In this document: positions 52,402 through 61,034 of the stretch, one piece after another | Numbering within the stretch: the stretch's first letter is position 1 | Layout of the letters: every line of letters starts with the position of its first letter | DNA from: Candidatus Sericytochromatia bacterium | GTDB taxonomy: Bacteria; Cyanobacteriota; Sericytochromatia; S15B-MN24; JAQBPE01 | Reading direction: 5' to 3' | DNA: 64,000 nucleotides | Assembly: GCA_035285325.1 (NCBI GenBank) | Contig: JAYKJB010000067.1 | Coordinates: 1 to 64,000, forward strand | Translations under genes and position numbers: made by a program | Notes under the pieces: model-generated | Database searches by the model: none | Told to the model about the DNA's origin: nothing | What the model saw: only the letters and a program-made list of their open reading frames with translations

Positions 52402-52660
52402 GCGGAGAACCTCATTCACACAGAACACTCCATTGACACCTGCAGAAGTTATCGCCGCTCGCGGGCAAAACCGACTTAAAAACAGACAGAATTTAGGTTA
52501 AAAAATCAAAAATCAGGCCTGCCGCCCACCGACGGCGCTCGCCGTGGATGATTCGGAGGCGTGGAAGCTCCGTGAATGGCCCAGCCGAGGGTCGTCAGGG
52601 CCGGCGACGCTGCTTGCGATCAGCGTTGCGACGAGACAGAGGCCGACGCTCGGAACTGCG

Positions 52661-53455
52661 TCAGCGGCCGTTCCAGGCAATTTCGAGCTGGCTGCGCTGT
52701 CCGACTTCCATCTCGTCCGTCCGGCTCTGGGCGCGCCCCGCCACCACGACGCCATCCAGGATCGCGATGCCGGACGTGCAAGCCCCCTTGCTGCCGATGT
52801 CGAGCGCCACCACCGTGATCACGTTGTTGCCGGGTTGCAAGCGCAGTTTGGCGATCGTGCCTTCATTGGTCAGGCGGACGTTTTCCAGGCCTGGAACCGG
52901 CTGGCCATTCAGCAGGATCTGGATGCGATCGCCGTCTTCCTCGATCTCGTCCCAGAAGCGGATGCGGATCTCCTGCGCGGCCACTGTGGCATCGGCCTTG
53001 GGGGGGGCGGGGGCCGGGGCCGGTGGTGCTGCCGGGATGAGGCTGACAGGCTGCACCACCGGCCTGAAGGGCGGGATCACGACCGGCGCGGGCGGCGCCG
53101 GAGGCAAGGGCGGCGGCGCTGGGTTGAGCGGGCGAATCGGTGGCGGCGGCGGTGGCGGTGGTGGCAGCGGCGCGGCAGGCGCCACGATGGCCAGGGGCGC
53201 GGGCGGCGGTGGCGGTGGGGTGTAAGCCCGGGAGGGCCAGTCCGAGGTGGAGGGGTAGCCAGCGCTTGGCCGCGACGCCGTCAGGCCTGGCGAAAGCTGA
53301 AGCATGTCCCTCTGGGATTGGGTGACCGCTGCACCAGCAGGCACGAGCGACACGGCCAAGGGGGGGACCGCCTGAGGTATGCCGCCGCGCGCAGTCAACC
53401 AGGACAGCCTGCCCTGATTGGAAAGGTTGGCGATGGTGGTGACCAACGGGGTCAT
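52661..53455 (-). CDS. Pro-rich protein with C-terminal beta domain, unknown
   Basis: A 264-residue protein without a recognised signal peptide. Residues about 78-150 are nearly pure Pro/Ala, and residues about 160-260 form a compact domain with strands IRIRFWDEIEEDGDRIQILL, AKLRLQPGNNVITVVALDIG and ACTSGIAILDG, a beta-sandwich-like fold. Family not recognised. The low-complexity segment spans about 53005-53225 and could be an unstable stretch at the DNA level. Confidence 0.62.
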   Translation of the reverse strand: MTPLVTTIANLSNQGRLSWLTARGGIPQAVPPLAVSLVPAGAAVTQSQRDMLQLSPGLTASRPSAGYPSTSDWPSRAYTPPPPPPAPLAIVAPAAPLPPPPPPPPPIRPLNPAPPPLPPAPPAPVVIPPFRPVVQPVSLIPAAPPAPAPAPPKADATVAAQEIRIRFWDEIEEDGDRIQILLNGQPVPGLENVRLTNEGTIAKLRLQPGNNVITVVALDIGSKGACTSGIAILDGVVVAGRAQSRTDEMEVGQRSQLEIAWNGR

Positions 53456-53549
53456 GCGGCGACGATCCTTTCGCGAAGATTATCGCGCGTCTGGCGTCGG
53501 GTCTTTCTTAATTCGAGGCAAAATAAACAGTAAGAATGTCGAGACAGCG

Positions 53550-53945
53550 TCAGGCCCGACGTTCGCGAAGGGCCTCGTGCGAGCGTTCCTGGACGAGCTT
53601 GGCGTGTTGATTCGCCTGATGATGCGCAGCCGCTTGGCGCGCCTCCAGGGCCACTTTGGCGTCTCGCCGGCGTCGTCCCTTCTCGTGCTCGCGCATCTGT
53701 TCCAAGCAGGCCGCAACACCAAAACACTGCAGCAGGCCTTCCACCAGTTCGCTCACGGCCCGCAGGGTGGCTGAATACCACGGGATTGGCGCTTCTTCGG
53801 CCACGTTCTGCTTTGCTTGAGCCGTCCAGGCGTCCGTGAAGCGCTTCGTTGCCCTCGAAACCGGGCCTTGCGCCAGGGGGGCGTCCACCTCGATCGCGCC
53901 GGATGGGGCATTTTTGGCCGCTGGGTTGAGGGGTAAGAGTGCCAT
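53550..53945 (-). CDS. Helical protein of unknown function
   Basis: A 131-residue protein with GGAGG eight bases before the ATG at 53945. The C-terminal half is a long charged helix (MREHEKGRRRRDAKVALEAR) rich in Ala, Gln and His; two Cys occur in LLQCFGVAACLEQ. No domain or signal. It sits at the edge of the low-GC module starting near 54 kb. Confidence 0.55.
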   Translation of the reverse strand: MALLPLNPAAKNAPSGAIEVDAPLAQGPVSRATKRFTDAWTAQAKQNVAEEAPIPWYSATLRAVSELVEGLLQCFGVAACLEQMREHEKGRRRRDAKVALEARQAAAHHQANQHAKLVQERSHEALRERRA

Positions 53946-54025
53946 TCCGTCTTCCTCCGGCGAACCATTCGGCCCTGGGATGATCGAATTGTCCCGCGGG
54001 AGCGCAAAAACTGACGTGTCTTTAC

Positions 54026-54042
54026 GAAAACATCACGTTTTC
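54026..54042. promoter_or_regulatory. Inverted repeat GAAAAC-ATCAC-GTTTTC
   Basis: A perfect 6-base inverted repeat in an AT-rich patch 114 bases before the YkgJ-like gene. It could be an operator or part of a promoter; there is no further support. Confidence 0.3.
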
Positions 54043-54155
54043 TTCAATCTTGGCTGGTGAGGTCTCGTGGCTGATGCCTTGAGACCAGATTTCAGCGGGG
54101 TTTAGCCACAAAATGAGCAGGGAACAAGGCAAACGCCCCCCACGTCTGCAACAAA

Positions 54156-55784
54156 ATGAGGCGGCCCTTGGCACTTCTGTCCGACGATCTGGCTGCTCGC
54201 TTCGAGACGCTCTTTCAGGCGTTTCTCGGCTTCGCTTATCACAACCGCGGCGGCCTGGCGACCTTGGCGTTGTATCACCCGCGCGCCATGCTCTCCTGGG
54301 GGGGCAAGGTGGTTCCGGCCTGTGAGATGGACGCGGATTCCTACGGTCTGGCGCTCGCTCAGCAAGCCGACGATCGGGAGCTGGCCGGGGAGGGCCGCTT
54401 CGCGCCGATTTTTGAGCAGGTGCGCCTGGCGGGGGGTGTCCAGGATGGCGAGGAGCGAGCGGTCACCTGGTTCGACGCCCAGGAAATCACCAGCGGGCGT
54501 TCGCTGGCGATTGGAGTGGGGTTCGAATCTCACGAGGGACTCTGGGGGCTGGCGTGGTTGACGCTGGCCGATCATCCTCAGACTTGGAATTTCGAAGCGG
54601 GTCGTGCCCAGGCGATCGCCGATTACCCTTATGCCTTGTCACGCGGCCTGGGTGCTCCGCGCACCTGGTTGGACCTGTCCTGGCACCGCCTGTATGGCCA
54701 TCCCACGCCCGCATTGATGGCTCTGCCAGAGGCCCAGTTCAGCTGTCACGGCTCGGGGACTTGTTGTGACATCCTGTTCGGCGTGGAAGTCGAGGCAGGG
54801 GGCCAGGCCCTGATCGATGCGATTCCCTGGGAGCACGTGCATCCTCCCCTCAAAGGTACGCTGCTGCCCGTGCGGGAGGATGGTCGCCTCCAACTCAAGC
54901 CCGTGGGAGAGACCTGCCGATTCCTCGATGAGAATCGCCACTGTCGTATCCATGCTTACCTGGGGCGCGCCGCATTTCCCGTCTGTTCGCAATATCCCGT
55001 CCGCTGGACCTTCACCCCTGAGGGGGCTGCCATCACGGCTTCCATGATCTGTGGGAGCGCACGAACGCGTCTGGGGCCGCCCCTCGCTTCGCGAGTGGAT
55101 GACATCCACGGCCGGATGGCGCTCTTCCCGGAGGCCTTAAGCCCCCCCTTTCGGCTGGAAGAAGGAGGAAAGGACGACTGGGACGCCTATCGCGAGGCAG
55201 AGGCATTCGTGCTCGAGGTGTTGGCCCGTCGCGATCTGAAGATTGAGCGGCGCCTGTGGCTCGCGTGTCTTTACCTCAGTGCGCTGGATGTGGGGAAGCA
55301 GGCAGATTGGTCGGAACTGGAGTCCGTGGCAGACCCCACCCATCCAGTCGCCCTCTCCACGCGTCTTGGCGTGGTCGAACTGATTGCGTCGCTCATGATG
55401 GACCTGAGGGAGGGGCCACTGGAACTGGCGCCGGATGACCCCGAAACGGAGGACGTCCTTACTTACCTGTGCAGAAGCATCGTCTTCTCCAAACAGTTTC
55501 TGGAACGATACAGTCTGCGAATGGCCCTGAACGTGGCCGCCTTCACGGTCGTACTGGTTCGCCTGATCCGTCGCCGATATCCGGAGGCAGCCTGGAGTGA
55601 TGCCTCGATCCTCGTTCAAGCCATCGGAAAAATCTCCCATGGACCGTTGCTCAACGTGTTGAAACACGCTTCAGAACTCGAGTCGATGCTCGTAGCCCGC
55701 GATTTCACGGCGTGGTGCATCGGAGGGGAGGAACCGCAGCCGGCGGAAACAGCTTCTGCGGAAGGTGAAGCAGGAAGGCTTTGA
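54156..55784 (+). CDS. YkgJ/FliB-like cysteine-cluster protein
   Basis: A 542-residue soluble protein. Its centre holds the zinc/iron-chelating cluster of the YkgJ family: FSCHGSGTCCD (Cys197, 203, 204), CRFLDENRHC (Cys254, 263) and AAFPVCSQYP (Cys277). The same domain makes up flagellin lysine-N-methylase FliB. The 190-residue N-terminal region and the helical C-terminal half are not recognised. The start ATG at 54156 lacks a good ribosome-binding site. Its stop overlaps the next start (TGATG), so the GNAT gene is translationally coupled. Protein methylation of a neighbouring structural protein is a reasonable but unproven idea. Confidence 0.75.
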   Translation: MRRPLALLSDDLAARFETLFQAFLGFAYHNRGGLATLALYHPRAMLSWGGKVVPACEMDADSYGLALAQQADDRELAGEGRFAPIFEQVRLAGGVQDGEERAVTWFDAQEITSGRSLAIGVGFESHEGLWGLAWLTLADHPQTWNFEAGRAQAIADYPYALSRGLGAPRTWLDLSWHRLYGHPTPALMALPEAQFSCHGSGTCCDILFGVEVEAGGQALIDAIPWEHVHPPLKGTLLPVREDGRLQLKPVGETCRFLDENRHCRIHAYLGRAAFPVCSQYPVRWTFTPEGAAITASMICGSARTRLGPPLASRVDDIHGRMALFPEALSPPFRLEEGGKDDWDAYREAEAFVLEVLARRDLKIERRLWLACLYLSALDVGKQADWSELESVADPTHPVALSTRLGVVELIASLMMDLREGPLELAPDDPETEDVLTYLCRSIVFSKQFLERYSLRMALNVAAFTVVLVRLIRRRYPEAAWSDASILVQAIGKISHGPLLNVLKHASELESMLVARDFTAWCIGGEEPQPAETASAEGEAGRL

Positions 55785-56713
55785 TGGAAACACCCTTGCC
55801 CCATCCCCCGGATCCGCGATTGGCCTTGCTGCAAGACTTGGGTTGGCGAAGCGTTGAGACGGGTGATGCGCCTCGGCTGGCGCGCTGGTTGAAACGTCAG
55901 CCTCGCTGCGCCCCGCAGGTTCTGCAATCACGCCTGAGCCTCTTGTTCGAGAGCAGATTGCAGGATGCCATGGAAATGGGGCAGGATGCCGCTTCGTTGG
56001 GGTTCTGGGTGCTTGAGGATCAACGGGAGGAACCCTTGGCCATCTTGCTCGCACGCGGCGCGGTGGAGGTTTTTGCGCCCGACATGGCGGCCTGGCCGCA
56101 GGTGCTTGGCTTTCTGGATTGCGCACTGCCCGAGGTACCGGCCCTGTTTGGAGAAACCCCATTTGTGGCCTATGCGCTGTCCACCTTGCGGCAACTGCCG
56201 GGGCGTGTGACGCGAGATGAGCCCATGCAGGTGTTGACCTTGGGGCGTGACGGGGGGCGGTCGGGTGCCATCGATCCCGCCTTCAGGCCGGCGCAGCCGG
56301 GTGAACTGGCCGAGGTGTTTGACCGGGGGGCTGCGATGCGGGAAGAGGAACACGGCTTGCCTGCTGGCAGTATGCGGACCGATGGAACCTTGGAGCACCT
56401 CGCCAACCTTCTCCTGAAGGAGCGAGTGTGGGTGCTGGAGGTTGATGGGCAAGTGGTTTACCAGGTAGAGATGGGTCACCAGACGACGGATTGGGTGTCG
56501 CTAGAGGGGGCCTGGACGGTTCCGGCCTGTCGCGGTCGTGGCTTCGGACATCGGGGCTGGCAGGCGGCTTGTCGCGCTGCGCTCGAACGGGCACCGGGGG
56601 TCACGGCCTGGACTCGCGAGACCCATTTCGCCCAGTTGCGCGTCATGGCCGAGGCCGGTATGCAGTTGTGCGAGCCAGGTTGGCGTCTGATCTGCTGGGA
56701 GCCGAGGAGCTGA
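55784..56713 (+). CDS. GNAT-family acetyltransferase
   Basis: A 309-residue protein whose C-terminal half has the GNAT core: a strand EGAWTVPACRGRGFG containing the acetyl-CoA loop R-G-R-G-F-G followed by a helix (HRGWQAACRAALE), then WTRETHFAQLRVMAEAGMQ as the motif B region. The N-terminal 150 residues are an unrecognised alpha/beta extension, as in two-lobed GNATs. GGAAGG precedes the ATG, which overlaps the previous stop codon (TGATG). It could acetylate a protein or a small amine; pairing with a YkgJ-like protein suggests a modification cassette. Confidence 0.8.
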   Translation: METPLPHPPDPRLALLQDLGWRSVETGDAPRLARWLKRQPRCAPQVLQSRLSLLFESRLQDAMEMGQDAASLGFWVLEDQREEPLAILLARGAVEVFAPDMAAWPQVLGFLDCALPEVPALFGETPFVAYALSTLRQLPGRVTRDEPMQVLTLGRDGGRSGAIDPAFRPAQPGELAEVFDRGAAMREEEHGLPAGSMRTDGTLEHLANLLLKERVWVLEVDGQVVYQVEMGHQTTDWVSLEGAWTVPACRGRGFGHRGWQAACRAALERAPGVTAWTRETHFAQLRVMAEAGMQLCEPGWRLICWEPRS

Positions 56714-56719
56714 GTTTGT

Positions 56720-56736
56720 GCGCCCCCCGGGGGCGC
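56720..56736. terminator. GC-rich hairpin between convergent genes
   Basis: GCGCCC (56720-56725) and GGGCGC (56731-56736) form a compact hairpin between the GNAT stop and the end of the convergent coiled-coil gene. No T tract, so function is uncertain. Confidence 0.35.
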
Positions 56737-56744
56737 GGCAAGCG

Positions 56745-57494
56745 TCAGCCTGTTGAATTGAATCCGCTGCGGGACCGCTCGGATTCGAGGCGCTGGGTCG
56801 GCGTGTGAGCTTGGCCGGGAAACAGGGACTGTTTCGCCAAACTGAGGGCCTCCACGCCCTCTGGAATGAGTTTCAGGGCGGTGTGGACCCGATAGGCCAG
56901 ACCCGAGAGATGCGGCACCTTGAGGGCCTTGAGGAGGGTCAAGCGAGTGGCTCCATCTTGGGTGTTCGACAGCTCCGTCAAGCGGGTCTCAGACTGCCGC
57001 AGTTCTTCCTCGAGTGTTCCCACGTCCGTCACAAATCGCTCCCAGGCTGAACGTCTTTGAGGGTCTGCCAGCCAGACTTGCTGCTGGGCAGACCAGGATG
57101 CTGGTGCACGGCTTTGCTTGCCCTCCAGGCCCGCTTTCACCCAAGCACGCAGTGCCCTGAAGGTATGCATATCGAGCTCGATCGTACGAAGTTTGATTTC
57201 GAGGTCATTGGCCTCGTACTGAGCGGTTTTGGTGGCAACCGGGGGTTCGTAAAGATTGGAATCGAGAGGAAAGGCCGCCAGGTTCTCCAAGGCAACCATC
57301 AGCAGCCGACGCTGGAGGCGCAGGATGGTGGCCGATTGAGGCGTCAGGTTGCGCTCGGAGAGGGCTGCCTCCGTCCCCGCCAACAGCGTTTGATAGTCAT
57401 CGCGCTGCTTGGCCAGTTGCATCTGGGCCTTGTGATAACTGCGAGCCAAGTCTTGCCAAGAGGCCAGTTCCTCCGGTGTCAACTTCCTTGGCAT
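56745..57494 (-). CDS. Coiled-coil protein, last gene of the small-helical-protein cluster
   Basis: A 249-residue soluble protein, Gln/Leu-rich and almost entirely helical (LARSYHKAQMQLAKQRDDYQ, ILRLQRRLLMVALENLAAF, EEELRQSETRLTELSNTQDG). No signal, membrane segment or recognised domain. GAGAGG/GGAG lies before the ATG, 12 bases after the stop of the upstream coiled-coil gene, so they are cotranscribed. A chaperone or structural role in the putative secretion/filament module would suit, but this rests only on position. Confidence 0.62.
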   Translation of the reverse strand: MPRKLTPEELASWQDLARSYHKAQMQLAKQRDDYQTLLAGTEAALSERNLTPQSATILRLQRRLLMVALENLAAFPLDSNLYEPPVATKTAQYEANDLEIKLRTIELDMHTFRALRAWVKAGLEGKQSRAPASWSAQQQVWLADPQRRSAWERFVTDVGTLEEELRQSETRLTELSNTQDGATRLTLLKALKVPHLSGLAYRVHTALKLIPEGVEALSLAKQSLFPGQAHTPTQRLESERSRSGFNSTG

Positions 57495-57506
57495 CTCCAG
57501 ATCCTC

Positions 57507-58568
57507 TCAGTTCTTGAAGATGGAGCGCAGGCGCTCTCCCAGGGTGTTCGAGCCCGGAGAGGCTGATTTCGCGGCGCCTGGCGCGCCAAGATCAGGGTCA
57601 TCTGGCGAGAGGGAAACCAGGATCTGGCGAATTTGGGGATCGATCTCGCTGTTTTCGAAGGCCAGCGTATCGGCCAGAGGTTGATTATCGTCAAGCGCCG
57701 CCAAGGCGCGACGGACCAGATAGACCTTGCCCGCCAGCTGGCGCAGGCCACCCGTCGACTCTTCCATTCCCCGCGCCAGTTCGCCCGGCGAGTCTCCCCG
57801 AAGCGCGTCGACTGCCAGCTCCACATCCGCTACCCGGTCGTACAGCACCCGGAGCTTCTGACGCCCCTCGTCGGTCGTCACGTAGGCGTTGAGGTTCCCT
57901 GCCAGCCTGTCCTCTCCGAGGTCGGTATGGCCTGGCTGGGGGCCTGATGGGCGGCGTGACAGACCAGGTGGCGGGGGCGCCCCGGGCCCCGGAGAACGCG
58001 GGGCGACACCCGGGCGAGGGGGGAGCCCGGGACGAGCGGGAAGGGCCGGCGTGGGTCTCGGCGCAGAGAGAGAACCGGTTTTCCCCTGCGGACCGGGCGG
58101 CTTCGCCCCTGCTTGCAGGGCTCCCGTTCGCGCAGGCCCGCGGCCCTCAGGGGCGGAGGCTGGGGCCTGGATGAGACCCAAGGCCACGCCCAAGGCGCGA
58201 CGCACCGGTTTGTAGCGCGCAAGATTGGCCTCGATGCAAATGAACTGGGTGTACAGGGCCAGTTCACCGATCTGCTGTTTGATGGTCGCAGGAATCGGCT
58301 TCTGGAGGTCGAGGGCATTGATGGCCTCGGCCATCTGCAGGTTGGTTTCCGCCCCGCGAAACCGCAATTCGACGGAGAGCAGCTTCGCATCTCGCGTTTC
58401 GGAGGCGGGTTCATTCAGCAGGCGTTCGCGCTCGAGCTTGATGTGGTCGTATACCGCCTTACATTGCGCGAGGGTCGTACGAATCGCCTTGGCCGTGGTG
58501 AGGAGCTGTTGCTTGGTTCTTTCGAGTTCAGCCTCAACTTGCTTGAGGCGTGCCGAGTGATCCTCCAT
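57507..58568 (-). CDS. Coiled-coil protein with Pro/Gly-rich middle, helical-protein cluster
   Basis: A 353-residue protein: an N-terminal coiled coil (1-70, SARLKQVEAELERTKQQLLT), a helical segment to about 130, a Pro/Gly/Arg-rich linker (about 140-215), then a helical C-terminal domain (RQKLRVLYDRVADVELAVDA) and a short basic tail. GGAGGGG stands just before the ATG. It lies 30 bases downstream of the 75-aa inner-rod-like gene. It could bind or gate other members of the module; no family is recognised. Confidence 0.6.
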   Translation of the reverse strand: MEDHSARLKQVEAELERTKQQLLTTAKAIRTTLAQCKAVYDHIKLERERLLNEPASETRDAKLLSVELRFRGAETNLQMAEAINALDLQKPIPATIKQQIGELALYTQFICIEANLARYKPVRRALGVALGLIQAPASAPEGRGPARTGALQAGAKPPGPQGKTGSLSAPRPTPALPARPGLPPRPGVAPRSPGPGAPPPPGLSRRPSGPQPGHTDLGEDRLAGNLNAYVTTDEGRQKLRVLYDRVADVELAVDALRGDSPGELARGMEESTGGLRQLAGKVYLVRRALAALDDNQPLADTLAFENSEIDPQIRQILVSLSPDDPDLGAPGAAKSASPGSNTLGERLRSIFKN

Positions 58569-58598
58569 GGATACCCCTCCTCACGTGGGCCATTATCC

Positions 58599-58826
58599 TC
58601 AGGGCTGCAATTGCTGGATGTTGGATATCATGATGTTGACGAGGTCGACGGCAAATTGCAGGTCGATCTGTGCCTGTCCCATCGTGACTTGCATCTGTAA
58701 CAACTCAGGGGACGTGGTCGAGCCGTTGGTCGCCTTTTCCACGGTATCCAGAGCCTTGCGGCTCGCATTCTGCTGAAAGGATTGGCTCGTTCTCAGTCCC
58801 GCGGCGACAGCAGCATATACGCTCAA
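58599..58826 (-). CDS. 75-aa helical protein resembling T3SS inner-rod / FliE C-terminus
   Basis: I start at the TTG at 58826 because AAAGGAG lies seven bases upstream; the longer frame adds a non-conserved tail. The C-terminal half (SPELLQMQVTMGQAQIDLQ, then FAVDLVNIMISNIQQLQ) has the amphipathic pattern of type III secretion inner-rod proteins (PrgJ/YscI) and of the flagellar rod protein FliE: an acidic-polar cap, LLxxQ, then an alternating helix with a central Val-Asn and a C-terminal Gln/Leu end. Length fits. A computed profile comparison is needed; I rate this as pattern resemblance only. Confidence 0.5.
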   Translation of the reverse strand: MSVYAAVAAGLRTSQSFQQNASRKALDTVEKATNGSTTSPELLQMQVTMGQAQIDLQFAVDLVNIMISNIQQLQP

Positions 58827-58980
58827 AACCAGACTCCTTTCGTCCTTGCCCCCATATACCCGACGGCCAATTCGAACTATCGCGAAACCGGGATGCTGGG
58901 CCGTTTCCGGATCGGCGGAGGGCAAGTAAAGCGGGGGCCAGCTGGCGCTAGCCCCCGGACTTCACATTCAGTTGAGCTGC

Positions 58981-59232
58981 TTACCGGACGGTGTTGGCAG
59001 CCTTTTGCGCTTCACGCAGCTGTTCCCGAAGTTCCTTCAGGGAATCTGCCCGGCGCTTGAGGTCTTCCAATTGCACCTGGAGTTTCATCAGGGTGGCTTG
59101 GTCCGTGCCCTTTGAAATCTGGTTACCGATATTCTGCATTTCGGTGTTGATTTCGCCTTGCACCTTGGCGAGGTTCTGGGCCGATGCCAGGAAATCTTGC
59201 TGGTTGCTGCTGGTGCTAAGAGGGGTTCCCAT
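58981..59232 (-). CDS. 83-aa two-helix protein resembling a T3SS needle subunit
   Basis: A strong AAGGAGG lies nine bases before the ATG. The protein has a Ser/Thr/Gln-rich polar start, helix 1 (DFLASAQNLAKVQGEINTEM), a short polar turn with Lys-Gly-Thr-Asp, and helix 2 (TLMKLQVQLEDLKRRADSLK) ending in basic residues. Needle subunits such as PrgI/MxiH are 80-83 residues with the same helix-turn-helix plan and an L..xQ..L helix after a P/D-rich turn. No cysteine, signal peptide or membrane segment. A coiled-coil cytoplasmic protein is the alternative. Confidence 0.5.
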   Translation of the reverse strand: MGTPLSTSSNQQDFLASAQNLAKVQGEINTEMQNIGNQISKGTDQATLMKLQVQLEDLKRRADSLKELREQLREAQKAANTVR

Positions 59233-59388
59233 ATCGACTATCCTCCTTGTTGAGACCTTGACACTGGAGCGCTTGGTGGGCGCTCAGCCGCGCTACACAA
59301 TCGTTATATACCGCTGGGGGGTCTGAAACCTGTTTGACTTAATGGACTTTTAAAACTTAGCGAATGATCTGGAGATGGGCCCGGGTGA

Positions 59389-60564
59389 TCAGGGGCGTGG
59401 AGGCGAAGCCAGGATCTGCTGAATGGCCGCCTTGGCGGACTCCTGCGCCTGGATGGTGCGGCCAGGGTTCTGAGAGACCGCAAGCAGGTGGCGGAGGGTA
59501 TCCATCTCTCGTGCGCCCATCTGGCCGAGCAGCTGGCAAGCTCCCACGATGGTCTCGGAGCTGGTTTGGGTCGCGATGTGGGTCACCAGAATTCGCACCA
59601 CTTCTTGTCTGAGCGGGCTGTTGGCACGAGGGTCCGGCCCGAGAGCGGCGCGAATCTGGTTCAGAGCCGCCACGCCCGATCGGGTGTCGCGATTGAGCTC
59701 GAACTCCAAGGAGCGGAGGTAATCGGGCGTGACCGCAGGACCAGCGGCTGCAACACCCGCCTGGTTGCGCTGGTTGTTCATCTGCACAATCAGGTTGACC
59801 GCCGTCTGATTCACTTCCAAGGGGTAGCCCGGCGACCGCTGAATCATTTCCAGGTAAGGCAACAGTTGGGGATTCTGGAAAGAGGCCAGCGCAACTAGCG
59901 CCTCCTTCACGCTGGCATCCCGTTGGTGATAGGCGTGATTGAGCAGGAGGTTGTAGACGGGTTCCTTGTATTGTGGGTTGCTCTGCGACAGCGCCATCAG
60001 CTGGCGAATGGCGTTGACGGAGGCCTGTCCTCCATTGCCGAGTTCCGCTTGGGCCCGCTCCATCAGGAACGGGGCGTCGGCCGGGTTGGGGGGCGCGATG
60101 CCCGGGTTGTAGGTCGGTGCCGGCATGGCCTGCTGTGGCGGCATGACCGCAGCTTGAGGGAAAGCCTGCTGGGCGTAGCCGGGTGCGGCCTGAGGGGATA
60201 CCGGTTGTTGCGCCATCTGGCCCATCACGCGCATGGCTTCGTTGGCCAGTTGGATCACCTGGGGATCTTGCCCGGGGGCGGCTACCATGGCCTGTAGGCG
60301 CGGAATGGCGTCCTGGGGCGGCATCTTGGTCAAGCTCACGATGGCGCGATACCGATCGCTCACGTTGGGCGACTGCATCATCTGATCGGTCTGTTGTAAC
60401 AACCTGGGGTCGACGCCCGTTCCCCCGATGGGAGAGGCAATCGATAGCTGGTCACCCGCAATGGAGGGACTGGTTGTTCGGTTTGATTGAGTCGACTGCT
60501 GGAACAGGCGAAACTTGGAAATGGTCCCGTGGTTGACCCCGCTCGAGGCGGTAAAGTCCGTCAT
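59389..60564 (-). CDS. HEAT-like alpha-solenoid protein
   Basis: A 391-residue soluble protein starting at ATG 60564, GGAGGG eight bases upstream. After a Ser/Thr/Gln-rich N-terminal 60 residues come helical pairs of HEAT/ARM type (SDRYRAIVSLTKMPPQDAIP, SVNAIRQLMALSQSNPQYKE, VKEALVALASFQNPQLLPYL). A Gln/Pro/Ala-rich linker (about 120-165) divides the solenoid. HEAT proteins act as scaffolds or chaperones. It stands between the 90-aa protein and the needle-like protein and could be their scaffold or chaperone. Confidence 0.68.
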   Translation of the reverse strand: MTDFTASSGVNHGTISKFRLFQQSTQSNRTTSPSIAGDQLSIASPIGGTGVDPRLLQQTDQMMQSPNVSDRYRAIVSLTKMPPQDAIPRLQAMVAAPGQDPQVIQLANEAMRVMGQMAQQPVSPQAAPGYAQQAFPQAAVMPPQQAMPAPTYNPGIAPPNPADAPFLMERAQAELGNGGQASVNAIRQLMALSQSNPQYKEPVYNLLLNHAYHQRDASVKEALVALASFQNPQLLPYLEMIQRSPGYPLEVNQTAVNLIVQMNNQRNQAGVAAAGPAVTPDYLRSLEFELNRDTRSGVAALNQIRAALGPDPRANSPLRQEVVRILVTHIATQTSSETIVGACQLLGQMGAREMDTLRHLLAVSQNPGRTIQAQESAKAAIQQILASPPRP

Positions 60565-60603
60565 GAAAATTCCCTCCAACTGACCGGCCTGGGAGAACGG
60601 TGC

Positions 60604-60876
60604 CTACCGGCCCGAGAGCCCCACCGCATGAATGGCATCTTTCGCTTCTTTCAGGGCGCGCAAAAACGCTGCCATCGCCTCGCGATAGCGACCCGGTTCT
60701 TCTTGCGCTTGTTTCTGACCCTGCGTGCGCAGATCCAGCCCCAAGAACTGATTGGGAATGCCGAATCCGGCGATATGAACCCCCCCGACGTAGCTCGCGT
60801 CGACCGCGGATTTGTCCAGTCGCTGCGCGTTCTGCGTGAGTTGATCGATCATGGCGTTGGGCTTGATGGTACTCAT
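60604..60876 (-). CDS. 90-aa protein, first gene of the helical-protein cluster
   Basis: AAGGAGGT six bases before the ATG is a near-perfect ribosome-binding site. The protein has a short helix start (IDQLTQNAQRLDKSAVDASY), a Gly-rich strand (GGVHIAGFGIPNQFLGLDL) and a C-terminal helix with Arg-Glu-Ala repeats (REAMAAFLRALKEAKDAI). No family is recognised. The 158-base gap upstream contains AT-rich sequence (about 60920-60985) and probably the promoter of the whole minus-strand series. Confidence 0.6.
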   Translation of the reverse strand: MSTIKPNAMIDQLTQNAQRLDKSAVDASYVGGVHIAGFGIPNQFLGLDLRTQGQKQAQEEPGRYREAMAAFLRALKEAKDAIHAVGLSGR

Positions 60877-61034
60877 GGCGAACCTCCTTCTGGATCGCGA
60901 GATGGCCGCTTAGAGCCTCTGATCAAATTATTCCATTCGCCAGCGGTGAACTTGCGCTGATGAGGGAGAATTAACTGACATTTAATGCCGGCTTCTCAGC
61001 ATGCCCGCCGTGGCCCGGCGGACGTGAGGGCGGC

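Noticed and set aside
58599-58826. RebB (R-body) assignment for the 75-aa protein
   Set aside because: The helix pattern and the Gln/Leu end fit inner-rod/FliE proteins better; typical RebB composition is not seen.
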